Of a DNA stretch of 41,388 bases, positions 34,143-41,388 are shown piece after piece. Every line of letters begins with the position of its first letter. The first letter of the stretch is position 1. A program made the position numbers and the translations under genes. Origin of the DNA: SAR202 cluster bacterium Io17-Chloro-G7 (GTDB lineage: Bacteria; Chloroflexota; Dehalococcoidia; UBA3495); NCBI GenBank assembly GCA_002817055.1, contig MUCU01000068.1:1-41388 (forward strand), written 5' to 3'. The notes under the pieces were generated by a model that saw only the letters and a list, made by a program, of their open reading frames with translations, searched no databases and had not been told where the DNA came from.

Positions 34143-34903
34143 CAAGTTTGGTCCCTTGGAGCCTGGGTTGAGGCCTCAGCGACTGCACTACCGGACCTGT
34201 CTTGACCGGACCTGTCTTTGCTGGCTCCGGCCGCCAAATCTTCAGGAGGCTGGCCCTGTTTTCCTACCGGTGAACCCCGCGCCGGTGAACCCTGCGGCAT
34301 GCTAGGTCTCTTCAAATTATGGTACTTCTTTATTTTCTCGTGCAAGGCCATTACGCCGTAAAGAAGGGCGTCCGGCCGAGGCGGACAGCCGGGCACGTAG
34401 ACATCCACAGGAACGATGTGGTCCACCCCGGGGACCACGCTGTAGGAACCGAAGTAGGGTCCGCCACTGGTGGCGCAAACACCCATGGAGATGACCCATT
34501 TGGGATCGCCCATCTGGTCGTAGATTCGGCGAATGGCCGGGGCCATTTTCCAAGTAACGGTGCCCGCAACAATCATCAGGTCGGCTTGGCGGGGCGAAGC
34601 CCGGAACACTTCCATACCAAACCGGGCAATGTCGAACCGGCCCATGGCCGCCGCCATCATCTCAAAGGCGCAGCAGGCCAGTCCAAACGTGACGGGCCAT
34701 AGAGCCGACTTCCGGCTCCAGTTGACTAAGGCGTCCACCGACGTAACTAGAAGACTGCTCTTCAGGTCGTCGGGAATTTCCAAAAGCGGCTCGGATAGGG
34801 GCTCTGCCGACGCATCTCTCAAGCTTTGGACCCCAGCGCCTTCTTCGCGGTCCAAATCCCAAGTTCTGGTGTTCAGTGGGCCGTCACCACCTGCTATCGT
34901 CAT
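34142..34903 (-). CDS. nuoB: NADH-quinone oxidoreductase subunit B with long tails
   Basis: 253 residues; the PSST-type core is about 150. Core ligands of cluster N2 are visible: the CC of [34 protein letters not shown] and [14 protein letters not shown]. The N-terminal ~60 residues and C-terminal ~55 residues are extensions. The C-terminal one ([20 protein letters not shown]) is built from duplicated 15-bp units. The SD GAGG overlaps the nuoA stop region. Confidence 0.95.
   Translation of the reverse strand: MTIAGGDGPLNTRTWDLDREEGAGVQSLRDASAEPLSEPLLEIPDDLKSSLLVTSVDALVNWSRKSALWPVTFGLACCAFEMMAAAMGRFDIARFGMEVFRASPRQADLMIVAGTVTWKMAPAIRRIYDQMGDPKWVISMGVCATSGGPYFGSYSVVPGVDHIVPVDVYVPGCPPRPDALLYGVMALHEKIKKYHNLKRPSMPQGSPARGSPVGKQGQPPEDLAAGASKDRSGQDRSGSAVAEASTQAPRDQT
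34191..34220. repeat. 15-bp tandem repeat in nuoB tail, copy pair 1
   Basis: CCGGACCTGTCTTGA followed by CCGGACCTGTCTTTG. On the minus strand they encode the repeated [10 protein letters not shown]. Confidence 0.85.
34267..34296. repeat. 15-bp tandem repeat in nuoB tail, copy pair 2
   Basis: CCGGTGAACCCCGCG followed by CCGGTGAACCCTGCG (one mismatch), encoding the repeated GSPA/GSPV-type segment. Confidence 0.85.
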
Positions 34904-34915
34904 AATCTTATGCCT

Positions 34916-35299
34916 CTATCCCCACTCAAAATCCCGCTTGCGCCAAGCGTAGGCCCAACCCACCAGCAGAATAGCGACGAAGGCGGCCATTTCCACCAGT
35001 GCAAATAGCTCCAATTTAAGGAACTTGCTAGCCCAAGGGTACAAGAACACCACCTCTACGTCGAAAATCACGAACATCACGGCGTACATATAATAGCGGA
35101 AGTTAAACTGTCCCCACCTTCCGCCGATGACTTCCATGCCGCACTCGTAGGTGTCCGATTTGACCTGGGTGGGGTTGTTCGGGCGAATGCCTATGCGCGA
35201 GGACATCCACGACATCAGCAGCATGCTGACGGGGATAGTGAAAGCGACAACCACGAAGATTGCCACCAAGCCGTATTGCCGGAAGTAGTCCTCTTGCAT
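34916..35299 (-). CDS. nuoA: NADH-quinone oxidoreductase subunit A
   Basis: 127-residue three-helix membrane subunit. Signature loop: KSDTYECGMEVIGGRWGQFNFRYYMYAVMFVIFDVEVVFLYPWA, with the conserved Cys and acidic residues near the quinone site. First gene of the operon. A predicted leader of about 130 nt runs from the promoter at 35439-35466. Confidence 0.96.
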   Translation of the reverse strand: MQEDYFRQYGLVAIFVVVAFTIPVSMLLMSWMSSRIGIRPNNPTQVKSDTYECGMEVIGGRWGQFNFRYYMYAVMFVIFDVEVVFLYPWASKFLKLELFALVEMAAFVAILLVGWAYAWRKRDFEWG

Positions 35300-35438
35300 C
35301 AGTTTCTAGCAAGCCTTATCGGAATGATGGATTTTATGATTCGCGGGCTTTTGGTATTTGGCCATCCAGATGTTGCCGCCGCTTGATGGTTCCGATGGCG
35401 TTTTTGATAGTAATCACTATGGTCGAGTTGCGGGTGAA

Positions 35439-35466
35439 ATTATAACATAGCCAGTAGAACCGCCAA
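35439..35466 (-). promoter_or_regulatory. Promoter of the nuo operon
   Basis: On the minus strand: TTGGCG (35466-35461), 16-bp spacer, TATAAT (35444-35439), with TGT just upstream of the -10 (extended -10). It is the best sigma70-type promoter in the window and faces nuoA. Confidence 0.7.
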
Positions 35467-35526
35467 CAGTAATAATGGGATGCTTAAACAAGGCGGACCA
35501 CTGCTGGTACCATATACCCTCTATTA

Positions 35527-35564
35527 AATACCCCAGGGAACATCTGAATACCCCAGGGAACATC
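35527..35564. repeat. Direct repeat of 18 bp with 20-bp period
   Basis: AATACCCCAGGGAACATC occurs at 35527-35544 and again, identical, at 35547-35564, upstream of the CoA-transferase gene. Confidence 0.9.
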
Positions 35565-35701
35565 ATGGCGGAAGTCCATCAAGTGGATGTCCAGCCGCAC
35601 GACCATAGCCGGTGGAGCCTCAAACTCGGTCACAGGCGTTGGTCGCGTATCCTTAGAAGATTATTGGTTCTCTGCGGCGAGTCAAAGGACCGGGAGGAAG
35701 A

Positions 35702-36907
35702 ATGACCACAGCTACCGGCCCCCTCAAGGGGCTGAAAATCCTGGACTTATCCATCATTGTCGCCGGAGGCACGGCCACCAGCCTGATGGCTGACTTCGGC
35801 GCCGAGGTAGTAAAGGTGGAACGGCCCGGAAGCGGCGACCCCTTGCGCAACTGGGGGCCATTTGCCAACGGCGTCTCATTATGGTGGAAAGTCCACTCTC
35901 GAAACAAGAAATCCATCACGCTAAACCTGGCCGACGAAGAGGGCCAAGAGATACTAAAGGACCTGGCAAAGCAAGCCGATTTATTGGTCGAGGGATTCCG
36001 TCCGGGCGCAATGGAGCGGTGGGGTCTGGGACCCGACGACCTTCAGAAAATCAATCCAAAGCTAATAATGGTGCGTTTTTCCGGCTTTGGCCAAAGCGGG
36101 CCTTATAAGGACAGGCCCGGTTTTGGCACCATCGCCGAATGCATGAGCGGCTACGTCGGCATGACCGGCTTTACAGACTCGCCGCCGGTGCTTCCACCGG
36201 TTCCCTTGGCCGATGAATTAGCCGGGGTTTTTGGCGCTATGTCGGGCATGATGGCCCTTTACCACCGTGACGCTGGCGGTGGCGCCAAAGGTCAGGTCAT
36301 CGACGTCAGCCTGTTTGAACCACTGTTCCGGTTGTGCATACCCCATGTGACCATGTTCGACTTGCTGGGCATCAACCGCGAGCGGGTGGGCAACAATTTT
36401 CCCGATGCTGCGCCCCGAAGCCTCTATCAAACCGGCGACCAAAGCTGGCTGGGTCTTTCCGCCACCTCTCAGAACACCTTCGAAGGTTTGGCTAGGTCCA
36501 TGGAGTTGCCAGAGTTGCTTAGCAGCCCTGATTTTAAGGACAATGCGTCCCGCTTGGAAAACCGGGACGCATTAAACGACGTGCTAAACGACTGGCTGGG
36601 CCAGAGGTCGACTCTGGAAATCATGGACCAATTGATTCCCGCCGGAGGCGTGGTGGGACCGGTGTACGACGCCGCCAAGATTGCCGACGACCCTCACTAC
36701 CAAGCGCGGGAAGACATTCTGGAGTTGGACGACCCACAACTTGGCACCACCAAGATGGTGGGCGTGGTGCCCAAGTTCAGCGAAACGCCGGGAGCGGTGG
36801 AGCACGCCGGGCCTACATTGGGCGAGCACAACAGTCATATTTACCGCTCCTGGCTGGGGTTCAGTGAAGATCGGATTAGGGATTTAGAGGAGCGAGGGAT
36901 CGTTTGA
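35702..36907 (+). CDS. CaiB/BaiF-family CoA-transferase
   Basis: 401-residue class III CoA-transferase, which moves CoA between organic acids through an aspartyl-CoA thioester. The N-terminal block LKGLKILDLSIIVAGGTATSLMADFGAEVVKVERPGSGDP is typical. So are NKKSITLNLADEEG, LLVEGFRPGAMERWGLG and FSGFGQSGPYKDRPGFG. The catalytic Asp is probably Asp171 in PLADELAGVFGAMSGMMAL. GGGAGGA lies 5 nt before ATG. Formyl-CoA, carnitine, succinyl or bile-acid substrates are all possible in this family; none is indicated by neighbours. Confidence 0.9.
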   Translation: MTTATGPLKGLKILDLSIIVAGGTATSLMADFGAEVVKVERPGSGDPLRNWGPFANGVSLWWKVHSRNKKSITLNLADEEGQEILKDLAKQADLLVEGFRPGAMERWGLGPDDLQKINPKLIMVRFSGFGQSGPYKDRPGFGTIAECMSGYVGMTGFTDSPPVLPPVPLADELAGVFGAMSGMMALYHRDAGGGAKGQVIDVSLFEPLFRLCIPHVTMFDLLGINRERVGNNFPDAAPRSLYQTGDQSWLGLSATSQNTFEGLARSMELPELLSSPDFKDNASRLENRDALNDVLNDWLGQRSTLEIMDQLIPAGGVVGPVYDAAKIADDPHYQAREDILELDDPQLGTTKMVGVVPKFSETPGAVEHAGPTLGEHNSHIYRSWLGFSEDRIRDLEERGIV

Positions 36908-37035
36908 TCTGAATTAACCGAATTGACTGCCCGGGGATAAAGAGTTGGACCCCACTTCTCGGTGGCATTACCGGTCCCGGCGGTGATTTTTACCAGGGAC
37001 TACAGATCCTGTCGTTACGTAAATATTCGAGGTAA

Positions 37036-37932
37036 ATGGAATTGGCTAAACCCAAACTTCTGATCGCCACCGGCAACCCCGGCAAGATGCGGGAATACGC
37101 CGGTCTGCTTCAAGACGCCCCTTTCCAATTGGTCTCCTTGGCCGATTTGGGCATTACCCATGAGGTCGACGAGACTGGGGAAACATTCGAAGAAAATGCC
37201 GTTCTCAAAGCGTCGGAGTACGCTTCGCTTAGCGGGATTCGAACGCTGGCGGATGACTCGGGTTTGGAGGTGGACGCCCTTGGCGGAGAGCCGGGTGTGT
37301 TCTCAGCCCGCTATGGGGAGAGACCCTCCGTAATGGGGGTTAAATCCCCCCTAACCCCCCTTTACGAAAGGGGGGGATCTGACGCTGGGCCTGAAACCCT
37401 GGAAATTGAGGTTTCTCAGGAACCGGACAGGTGGCACGAAGTGGGAGCCACGAAAATCCCGCTTGGAACCCCTTTGTCGGACCGGGACCGGGTTAACCTT
37501 CTGTTGAGAAATTTGGAGGGCGTGCCTTGGGAGCGGCGCACCGCCCGTTTCCGCTGTGTTCTTGCTATATGGACACCTCCATCGCTGCTCGAACGGCAGC
37601 AAATCGCCGGCAATACCGACACGCCGAAATGCCCGATAGGCCCCCCTTTCGTAAAGGGGGGTTGGGGGGATTTCGCGTTGCCAACAAGCAAGGCCGGTGG
37701 ATCAGAATCAGCCCGCGGTGGCAGCATCACGCTCCTAGTGGGTTCAGTGGCGGGAATGATACAATACGAGCCTCTGGGGAATGAGGGATTCGGCTACGAT
37801 CCCGTATTCTATTTGCCCTCATACGGATTGACCATGGCCCAGCTTCCGTTGGACGAGAAGAACCGCATCAGCCACCGCGGCAACGCCGTGGGCAAGGCAG
37901 CAAGGCTCCTAACCAGAGGGTTTGGCGCATGA
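37036..37932 (+). CDS. rdgB: RdgB/HAM1 dITP/XTP pyrophosphatase with in-frame palindromic insertions
   Basis: House-cleaning enzyme that hydrolyses non-canonical purine NTPs to NMPs. All core motifs are present: LLIATGNPGKMREYAGLL, ETGETFEENAVLKASEYAS, TLADDSGLEVDALGGEPGVFSARY, GNEGFGYDPVFYLPS and NRISHRGNAVGKAA. The length is 298 residues against about 200 for the family. The excess lies in two loops, after SARYGE and after RCVLAIW. Each contains a near-identical palindromic DNA element in opposite orientation, translated as KSPLTPLYERGG and PPFVKGGWGDFA. The frame is intact, so a working enzyme is plausible. GAGG lies just before ATG. Confidence 0.9.
   Translation: MELAKPKLLIATGNPGKMREYAGLLQDAPFQLVSLADLGITHEVDETGETFEENAVLKASEYASLSGIRTLADDSGLEVDALGGEPGVFSARYGERPSVMGVKSPLTPLYERGGSDAGPETLEIEVSQEPDRWHEVGATKIPLGTPLSDRDRVNLLLRNLEGVPWERRTARFRCVLAIWTPPSLLERQQIAGNTDTPKCPIGPPFVKGGWGDFALPTSKAGGSESARGGSITLLVGSVAGMIQYEPLGNEGFGYDPVFYLPSYGLTMAQLPLDEKNRISHRGNAVGKAARLLTRGFGA
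37342..37376. repeat. Palindromic element, copy 1, inside rdgB
   Basis: AAATCCCCCCTAACCCCCC followed by TTTACGAAAGGGGGGG. The last part (C6-TTT-ACG-AAA-G7) is a hairpin. The reverse complement of copy 2 matches it except for one T. Confidence 0.92.
37641..37673. repeat. Palindromic element, copy 2 (inverted), inside rdgB
   Basis: CCCCCCTTTCGTAAAGGGGG then GTTGGGGGGATTT, the inverted copy of the element at 37342-37376, 264 bp away. Confidence 0.92.
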
Positions 37933-37987
37933 GCTCAAAGAAAACTTGAGACGAGCCGGCTGATAGCTTTGAGGATATACTTTACCT

Positions 37988-39001
37988 ATGGTTACAGACC
38001 AGTTCGGCAGACCTTTGCGTGACCTTCGCATTTCCGTCACCGACCGCTGTAATTTCCGTTGCCCCTATTGCATGCCTGCGGAGATCTACGGCGAGGCATA
38101 CGAGTTTCTTCCCAAAGAAGAGATTCTCACTTTTGAGGAGATTGGGCGCCTAGCCAGCTGTTTTGCTCAGTTGGGTGTGAACAAGATTCGAATTACCGGC
38201 GGCGAGCCCTTGCTCAGGGCGGACCTCCACCGGCTTATCGCCATGCTGTCGGGCATTGACGGGGTCGAGGACCTGACCCTAACCACCAACGGGTATTTGC
38301 TGGCTCAACAAGCTCAGCAACTCAAAGACGCAGGGCTAAATCGGTTGACTGTCAGCCTAGATGCTCTGGACGAGGACACGTTCAAAAAAATGAACGGTCG
38401 CGGCTTTGGCACCCGCCGTGTCTTACTGGGCATTGAACGAGCGGCAGAGGCCGGGCTGTCCCCCATCAAGATTAACGCCGTGGTGCAAAAGGGCGTAAAC
38501 GACCATGCCGTCGTCGAGTTGGCCCGCCATTTCAAGGGCAGCGGCCACATAATGCGGTTCATCGAATACATGGACGTGGGCACCCGCAACGGTTGGAAAC
38601 TGGACGAGGTGATGCCCGCCTCGGAGATCGTACGGCGCATCCACGAGCTGATGCCCATCGAACCGGTCGACAGCAGTTACCGGGGAGAGGTGGCATCCCG
38701 CTATCGCTACCGGGACGGCGGAGGCGAAGTCGGGGTCATATCCTCGGTTTCGGAACCTTTCTGCGGAGATTGCACCCGCTCCCGTCTGTCCACCGACGGT
38801 TCGATTTACACCTGCTTGTTTGCTGCCAATGGCGTCAGCCTCCGGGACCCCATGCGGGCCGGGGCAAGCGACGATGAACTTAAAGATTTGATCTCCAATA
38901 CATGGGGCGCCAGAACAGACAGATATTCCCAAGAACGGACCGAGTATCCCAAGCTGGGAATCTCACCCAAGAAGGTTGAGATGTACCAGATTGGCGGGTA
39001 G
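37988..39001 (+). CDS. moaA: GTP 3',8-cyclase MoaA
   Basis: 337-residue radical SAM enzyme for the first step of molybdenum cofactor synthesis, GTP to 3',8-cyclo-H2GTP. The SAM cluster motif is CNFRCPYC in LRISVTDRCNFRCPYCMP. The ITGGEPLLR motif follows. The second cluster is near the C-terminus (FCGDCTRSRLSTDGSIYTCLF). The protein ends in the conserved GG (YQIGG). It is followed after 67 bp by the moaC fusion gene, which does the next step of the pathway. Confidence 0.96.
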   Translation: MVTDQFGRPLRDLRISVTDRCNFRCPYCMPAEIYGEAYEFLPKEEILTFEEIGRLASCFAQLGVNKIRITGGEPLLRADLHRLIAMLSGIDGVEDLTLTTNGYLLAQQAQQLKDAGLNRLTVSLDALDEDTFKKMNGRGFGTRRVLLGIERAAEAGLSPIKINAVVQKGVNDHAVVELARHFKGSGHIMRFIEYMDVGTRNGWKLDEVMPASEIVRRIHELMPIEPVDSSYRGEVASRYRYRDGGGEVGVISSVSEPFCGDCTRSRLSTDGSIYTCLFAANGVSLRDPMRAGASDDELKDLISNTWGARTDRYSQERTEYPKLGISPKKVEMYQIGG

Positions 39002-39068
39002 CCGGATAATACCTCTGAGGTTTGGAATGGGCGAGCCTGCTGGCCAACCCAGCATTTAGGATAATAAA

Positions 39069-40067
39069 TTGTCAACCAATCAGACCCTAACCATCTACAC
39101 CGACGGCTCCTGCCTGGGCAATCCCGGCCCCGGCGGCTGGGGTGCCATAGTCTTTGACGCATCGGGGGAGCCTCAGCGTCTGTCGGGGCACGAAGGCCAC
39201 ACCACCAATAACCGCATGGAGTTGATGGCGGCCATCCAAGGCCTGGAAGCCGCACCAACCGGCGCAAGCGTGATCCTCTACAGCGACTCCGGCTACCTAG
39301 TCAACACCATGACCAAAAATTGGAAGAGGCGGGTGAACCATGACTTGTGGGTACGGCTTGATGCCCTTTCGGTGTCCAGAAGCGTGGAATGGCGGTGGGT
39401 GCGGGGCCACAACGGCGACCGGTGGAACGAAGCGGCCGACCGTCTGGCGGTGTCTGCTATGAAGATCGCCGCCGATGGGAATTCGGACGACACTAGTTTA
39501 AACGCACCTTCATCAGATTTCAGGTCACCAGATTCCAGGTCACCAGACTCCAATTCACCGGACCCCAGTTCACCGGCAGACAATCCAGCCATCACTTTGA
39601 CCCACTTGGACGAGACAGGCCGAGCCCGGATGGTGGACGTCGGCGACAAACCGGTGACCGACCGTGAAGCGACGGCCAAGGGCCACGTGGCGGTCCAACC
39701 CGAAACGCTCCGCTTGATCAAAGAAGGGTTGATGAAAAAAGGCGACGTTTTGACCATCGCCCAACTGGCCGGAATCATGGGCGCCAAGCGGACCTCGGAC
39801 TTGATTCCATTGTGCCACCCTTTGCCGATAAACAAGGTAAATGTTGAACTGGAACTTGATGAGGCGGCAAATCAAATCGAAATTTCGGCGACCGTAAGCA
39901 CATCGGCCAAGACTGGTGTGGAGATGGAGGCATTGACCGCCGTATCGGTGGCGGCGTTGACCGTTTACGACATGTGCAAGGCCGTGGACCGGGGAGTGCG
40001 GATCGAGGCGATACGCTTAGTGCGAAAAACCGGCGGACGCAGCGGGGACATAAACCTGGAAGACTAA
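39069..40067 (+). CDS. rnhA/moaC: Ribonuclease HI - MoaC fusion protein
   Basis: 332 residues in one frame. Residues 1-~130 are a complete RNase HI ([19 protein letters not shown]): Asp12, Glu51, Asp73, His114 and Asp124 give the full catalytic set. Residues ~135-172 are a Ser/Pro/Asp linker made of pentapeptide repeats ([20 protein letters not shown]). Residues ~175-332 are a full MoaC, cyclic pyranopterin monophosphate synthase: [55 protein letters not shown]. Start is TTG with AGGA upstream. The MoaC half fits the moaA neighbour; the RNase H half has no pathway link. Possibly cleaved or simply tethered. Confidence 0.93.
   Translation: MSTNQTLTIYTDGSCLGNPGPGGWGAIVFDASGEPQRLSGHEGHTTNNRMELMAAIQGLEAAPTGASVILYSDSGYLVNTMTKNWKRRVNHDLWVRLDALSVSRSVEWRWVRGHNGDRWNEAADRLAVSAMKIAADGNSDDTSLNAPSSDFRSPDSRSPDSNSPDPSSPADNPAITLTHLDETGRARMVDVGDKPVTDREATAKGHVAVQPETLRLIKEGLMKKGDVLTIAQLAGIMGAKRTSDLIPLCHPLPINKVNVELELDEAANQIEISATVSTSAKTGVEMEALTAVSVAALTVYDMCKAVDRGVRIEAIRLVRKTGGRSGDINLED
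39516..39575. repeat. Four 15-bp repeats encoding the RNase H-MoaC linker
   Basis: GATTTCAGGTCACCA, GATTCCAGGTCACCA, GACTCCAATTCACCG and GACCCCAGTTCACCG are contiguous and in frame. The unit resembles the 14-bp repeat upstream of plsY (4206). Confidence 0.9.
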
Positions 40068-40173
40068 CAATTTCTGGCAAAGCCTCCGGCCAACGACACG
40101 GTTGACACTGTAATCAGGCCTACTTTCTAGGCGCGTTCTGCGGTGCAATAACACGCTCCAAGCCGGAAGACCT

Positions 40174-40188
40174 AGCCGGTTACCGGCT
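40174..40188 (+). terminator. Hairpin between convergent genes
   Basis: AGCCGGT-T-ACCGGCT (7-bp arms), followed on the plus strand by CCGTTTTCC. It overlaps the 3' end of the minus-strand hypothetical gene. Possible terminator for the moaA operon; the T run is short. Confidence 0.4.
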
Positions 40189-40566
40189 CCGTTTTCCAAG
40201 TTCCAGATAAATCAAACGGATTGCAGAAGACGCATAGATTATGTAATCCTCTACTGTCAAGTCCAGCTCCGTTAAATCCTCAACTGTATCGACGTCCCTG
40301 ACTCCTTCAATTCCAGGCAGCAACCTGAGGTCCAGTTCGCTGATCTCCCCTCCGGGCAGCACCACCACGCACCCCAAATCCGCCGGCGCACCGGGCAAAG
40401 GTTCCAACTCCATGGCTTGTAGGGACACCATATTCATGAACGCCGGGAAAGGGCGCAGTCTGGATGCCAGGTCTATCAATACTTCCCTCAACCGGCTAGC
40501 GGTCTGCTCCAACAGTGCTTGGGAGTCGAGAGGTGGCTGGGCCGGGTAGATTCTCTCAGAATTCAT
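40180..40566 (-). CDS. Hypothetical protein
   Basis: About 128 residues from ATG 40566 (MNSERIYPAQPPL); an ATG at 40617 in the same frame would add 17 residues. No family recognised. Visible: a helical N-terminal part (LLEQTASRLREVLIDLASRL), a strand-like middle (LGCVVVLPGGEISELDLRLL) and a C-terminal helix (YIIYASSAIRLIYLELGKR). Soluble, acidic middle, no signal peptide. The codon pattern and length make it a likely real gene. Neighbours give no hint. Confidence 0.6.
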   Translation of the reverse strand: MNSERIYPAQPPLDSQALLEQTASRLREVLIDLASRLRPFPAFMNMVSLQAMELEPLPGAPADLGCVVVLPGGEISELDLRLLPGIEGVRDVDTVEDLTELDLTVEDYIIYASSAIRLIYLELGKRSR

Positions 40567-40664
40567 ATCCGGTACATGATACAACACGCACACGAAATCA
40601 AGAGATCGAATCAACAAGTTGGGCTATTATCCCCAACACCGGCGGCAATCGACCTCAATGCTAA

Positions 40665-40704
40665 TTGACACTCAAAGCAGGCTCGCATTAACATTATTAA
40701 TGCG
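40665..40704 (+). promoter_or_regulatory. tRNA promoter with overlapping inverted repeat
   Basis: A perfect -35 TTGACA (40665-40670) is followed at 17-18 bp by TTAACAT as -10. The perfect inverted repeat CGCATTAA (40684-40691) - CATTA - TTAATGCG (40697-40704) covers the -10. The tRNA starts 48 bp further on. Confidence 0.6.
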
Positions 40705-40741
40705 GAGCGAGGCCAGGCGGCTGGTCGGCCCGTTCCTAGGT

Positions 40742-40817
40742 GGCACCGTAGCTCAGTGGTTAGAGCGGGCGCTTCATAAGCGCTAGGTCGCTGGTTCGAA
40801 CCCAGCCGGTGCCACCA
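40742..40817 (+). tRNA. tRNA, anticodon CAT, most likely tRNA-Ile2 (lysidine type)
   Basis: 76-nt cloverleaf with encoded CCA. Acceptor GGCACCG/CGGTGCC, D-stem GCTC/GAGC, anticodon loop TTCATAA with CAT, T-arm GCTGG-TTCGAAC-CCAGC. The G1-C72 pair and the lack of the three-GC anticodon stem exclude initiator tRNA. The D-arm, the anticodon stem base pairs and the TCGCTGG stretch closely resemble E. coli tRNA-Ile2 (k2C34), so Ile2 is preferred over elongator Met. The identity call is inference from that resemblance. Confidence 0.9.
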
Positions 40818-40934
40818 TTTGTTGAATCGGAGCGCTATTGCGAGGCTAAAGGCAGCTTTTTCGGGACGGCTGCCATGACCGCCGGGCCATGTAGTTCGGG
40901 TGTTAGCGCACCTAATTGTGGCCGCGAACCCATT

Positions 40935-41293
40935 TCAGATGATGACCTAATCCGTGGCTTCGTCCTCGCCCTTGAGGGACGCGCGTCATGGATTTTTTTA
41001 TCTACGAAGACAACATCCGCAAGCTATCTGGTTTTGCCCGAAACCCAGGCCTCGCTGGACTAGCTACATTCAACCGGGTTGTGGGACCGGGCTGTGGTGC
41101 GGCACTGGCTCAGTTCGCTGCGCCAGCAGCGCAACAATCATGCTACCGTCTCTATTCGCTACCCGCCCATTAACCGCCTTTTCCGGTGGTGCGTGCCGGT
41201 GATGCATGCTGGTGGTGCGTGAAGAAGGAGGATCGGACTGATAATCCCATGGGCCGGGATGAACCACCCAAACTCGAACAAATGACATTTTGA
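40935..41293 (+). pseudogene. Frameshifted tyrosine-recombinase (integrase) N-terminal remnant
   Basis: Four segments in alternating frames read as one core-binding (SAM-like) integrase domain. They are ISDDDLIRGFVLALEGRAS (from 40935), YEDNIRKLSGFARNPGLAGL (from about 41006), HWLSSLRQQRNNHATVSIRY then PPINRLFRWCV (from 41103), and EDRTDNPMGRDEPPKLEQ (from about 41228). Patterns such as ATVSIRY...RLFRWCV and NPM...PPK are typical of phage-type integrases. At least three frameshifts and no start make it non-functional. The catalytic domain is not visible before the window ends. It lies just downstream of a tRNA, the classic integration site. Nothing else is recognised in 40818-41388. Confidence 0.65.
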
Positions 41294-41388
41294 CCGCCAG
41301 ATACAAGGCCTGTTTTACTAATTTAGGATGGTCAAAATGCGCGCTCTTAAACAGGTCCGGTGTTTACCTGCCGGGTCTTATCTGAAGG

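Larger units (their letters stand above)
35300..35701. other. Divergent intergenic region nuoA / CoA-transferase
   Basis: 400 bp without a gene. It holds the nuo promoter on the minus strand, a 20-bp direct repeat on the plus side, and no recognisable RNA gene. Short frames at 35475-35705 lack SD and family motifs. Confidence 0.6.

Noticed and set aside
37342..37673. CRISPR-like repeats in rdgB
   Set aside because: Only two copies in opposite orientation within one reading frame; no array or cas genes.
40742..40817. Reading the CAT tRNA as initiator tRNA-fMet
   Set aside because: It has a G1-C72 pair and no run of three G-C pairs in the anticodon stem; it resembles tRNA-Ile2 instead.

Overview
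The window looks like a chromosomal piece of a free-living, respiring bacterium. I infer Chloroflexota, possibly a Dehalococcoidia/SAR202-type lineage. The grounds are the mix of an 11-subunit complex I cluster without NuoEFG, a class E-like succinate dehydrogenase, a CaiB/BaiF CoA-transferase and a DUF255 thioredoxin-fold protein. No rRNA or marker phylogeny was available, so the placement is tentative. Most of the window is dense housekeeping sequence. Accessory material is confined to about 7.5-9.2 kb, 14.5-15.2 kb and the last 0.5 kb.

Layout. 0.1-3.3 kb (minus): release factor 2 (prfB), which needs a +1 programmed frameshift, then two tandem acetylxylan-esterase-type hydrolases, the second lacking the nucleophile serine. 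3.5-7.5 kb (plus): SRPBCC protein, plsY, thrS without a TGS domain, and a SnoaL-like protein. 7.5-9.2 kb: a small nuclease/toxin-antitoxin islet, with a HicB-like protein overlapping a NucS-type nuclease and, convergent to it, a BrnT/BrnA-type pair. 9.4-18.2 kb (plus): DUF255 protein, monomeric isocitrate dehydrogenase, a broken DUF6932-like gene with a small partner ORF, malate dehydrogenase, HIT protein and a class III aminotransferase. A perfect 38-bp palindrome separates these from the minus-strand genes.

18.3-35.3 kb is minus strand. In transcription order it holds nuoA-B-C-D-H-I-J-K, a DUF2007-like gene, nuoL-M-N, then nadK, a Nudix hydrolase, sdhA, sdhB and an HdrB-like CCG subunit. 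Succinate, malate and isocitrate oxidation therefore sit beside the quinone-reducing complexes they feed. 35.7-40.1 kb (plus): CoA-transferase, rdgB carrying two palindromic elements inside its reading frame, moaA, and an RNase HI-MoaC fusion. The window ends with a hypothetical gene, a tRNA with anticodon CAT (most like tRNA-Ile2) and a frameshifted integrase remnant.

A theme through the window is short DNA repetition: 12-20 bp tandem duplications (often 15 bp, so in frame) in intergenic gaps and in hydrophilic tails or linkers of proteins, GCTGATA-like heptad repeats just upstream of several starts, and the palindromic elements in rdgB.
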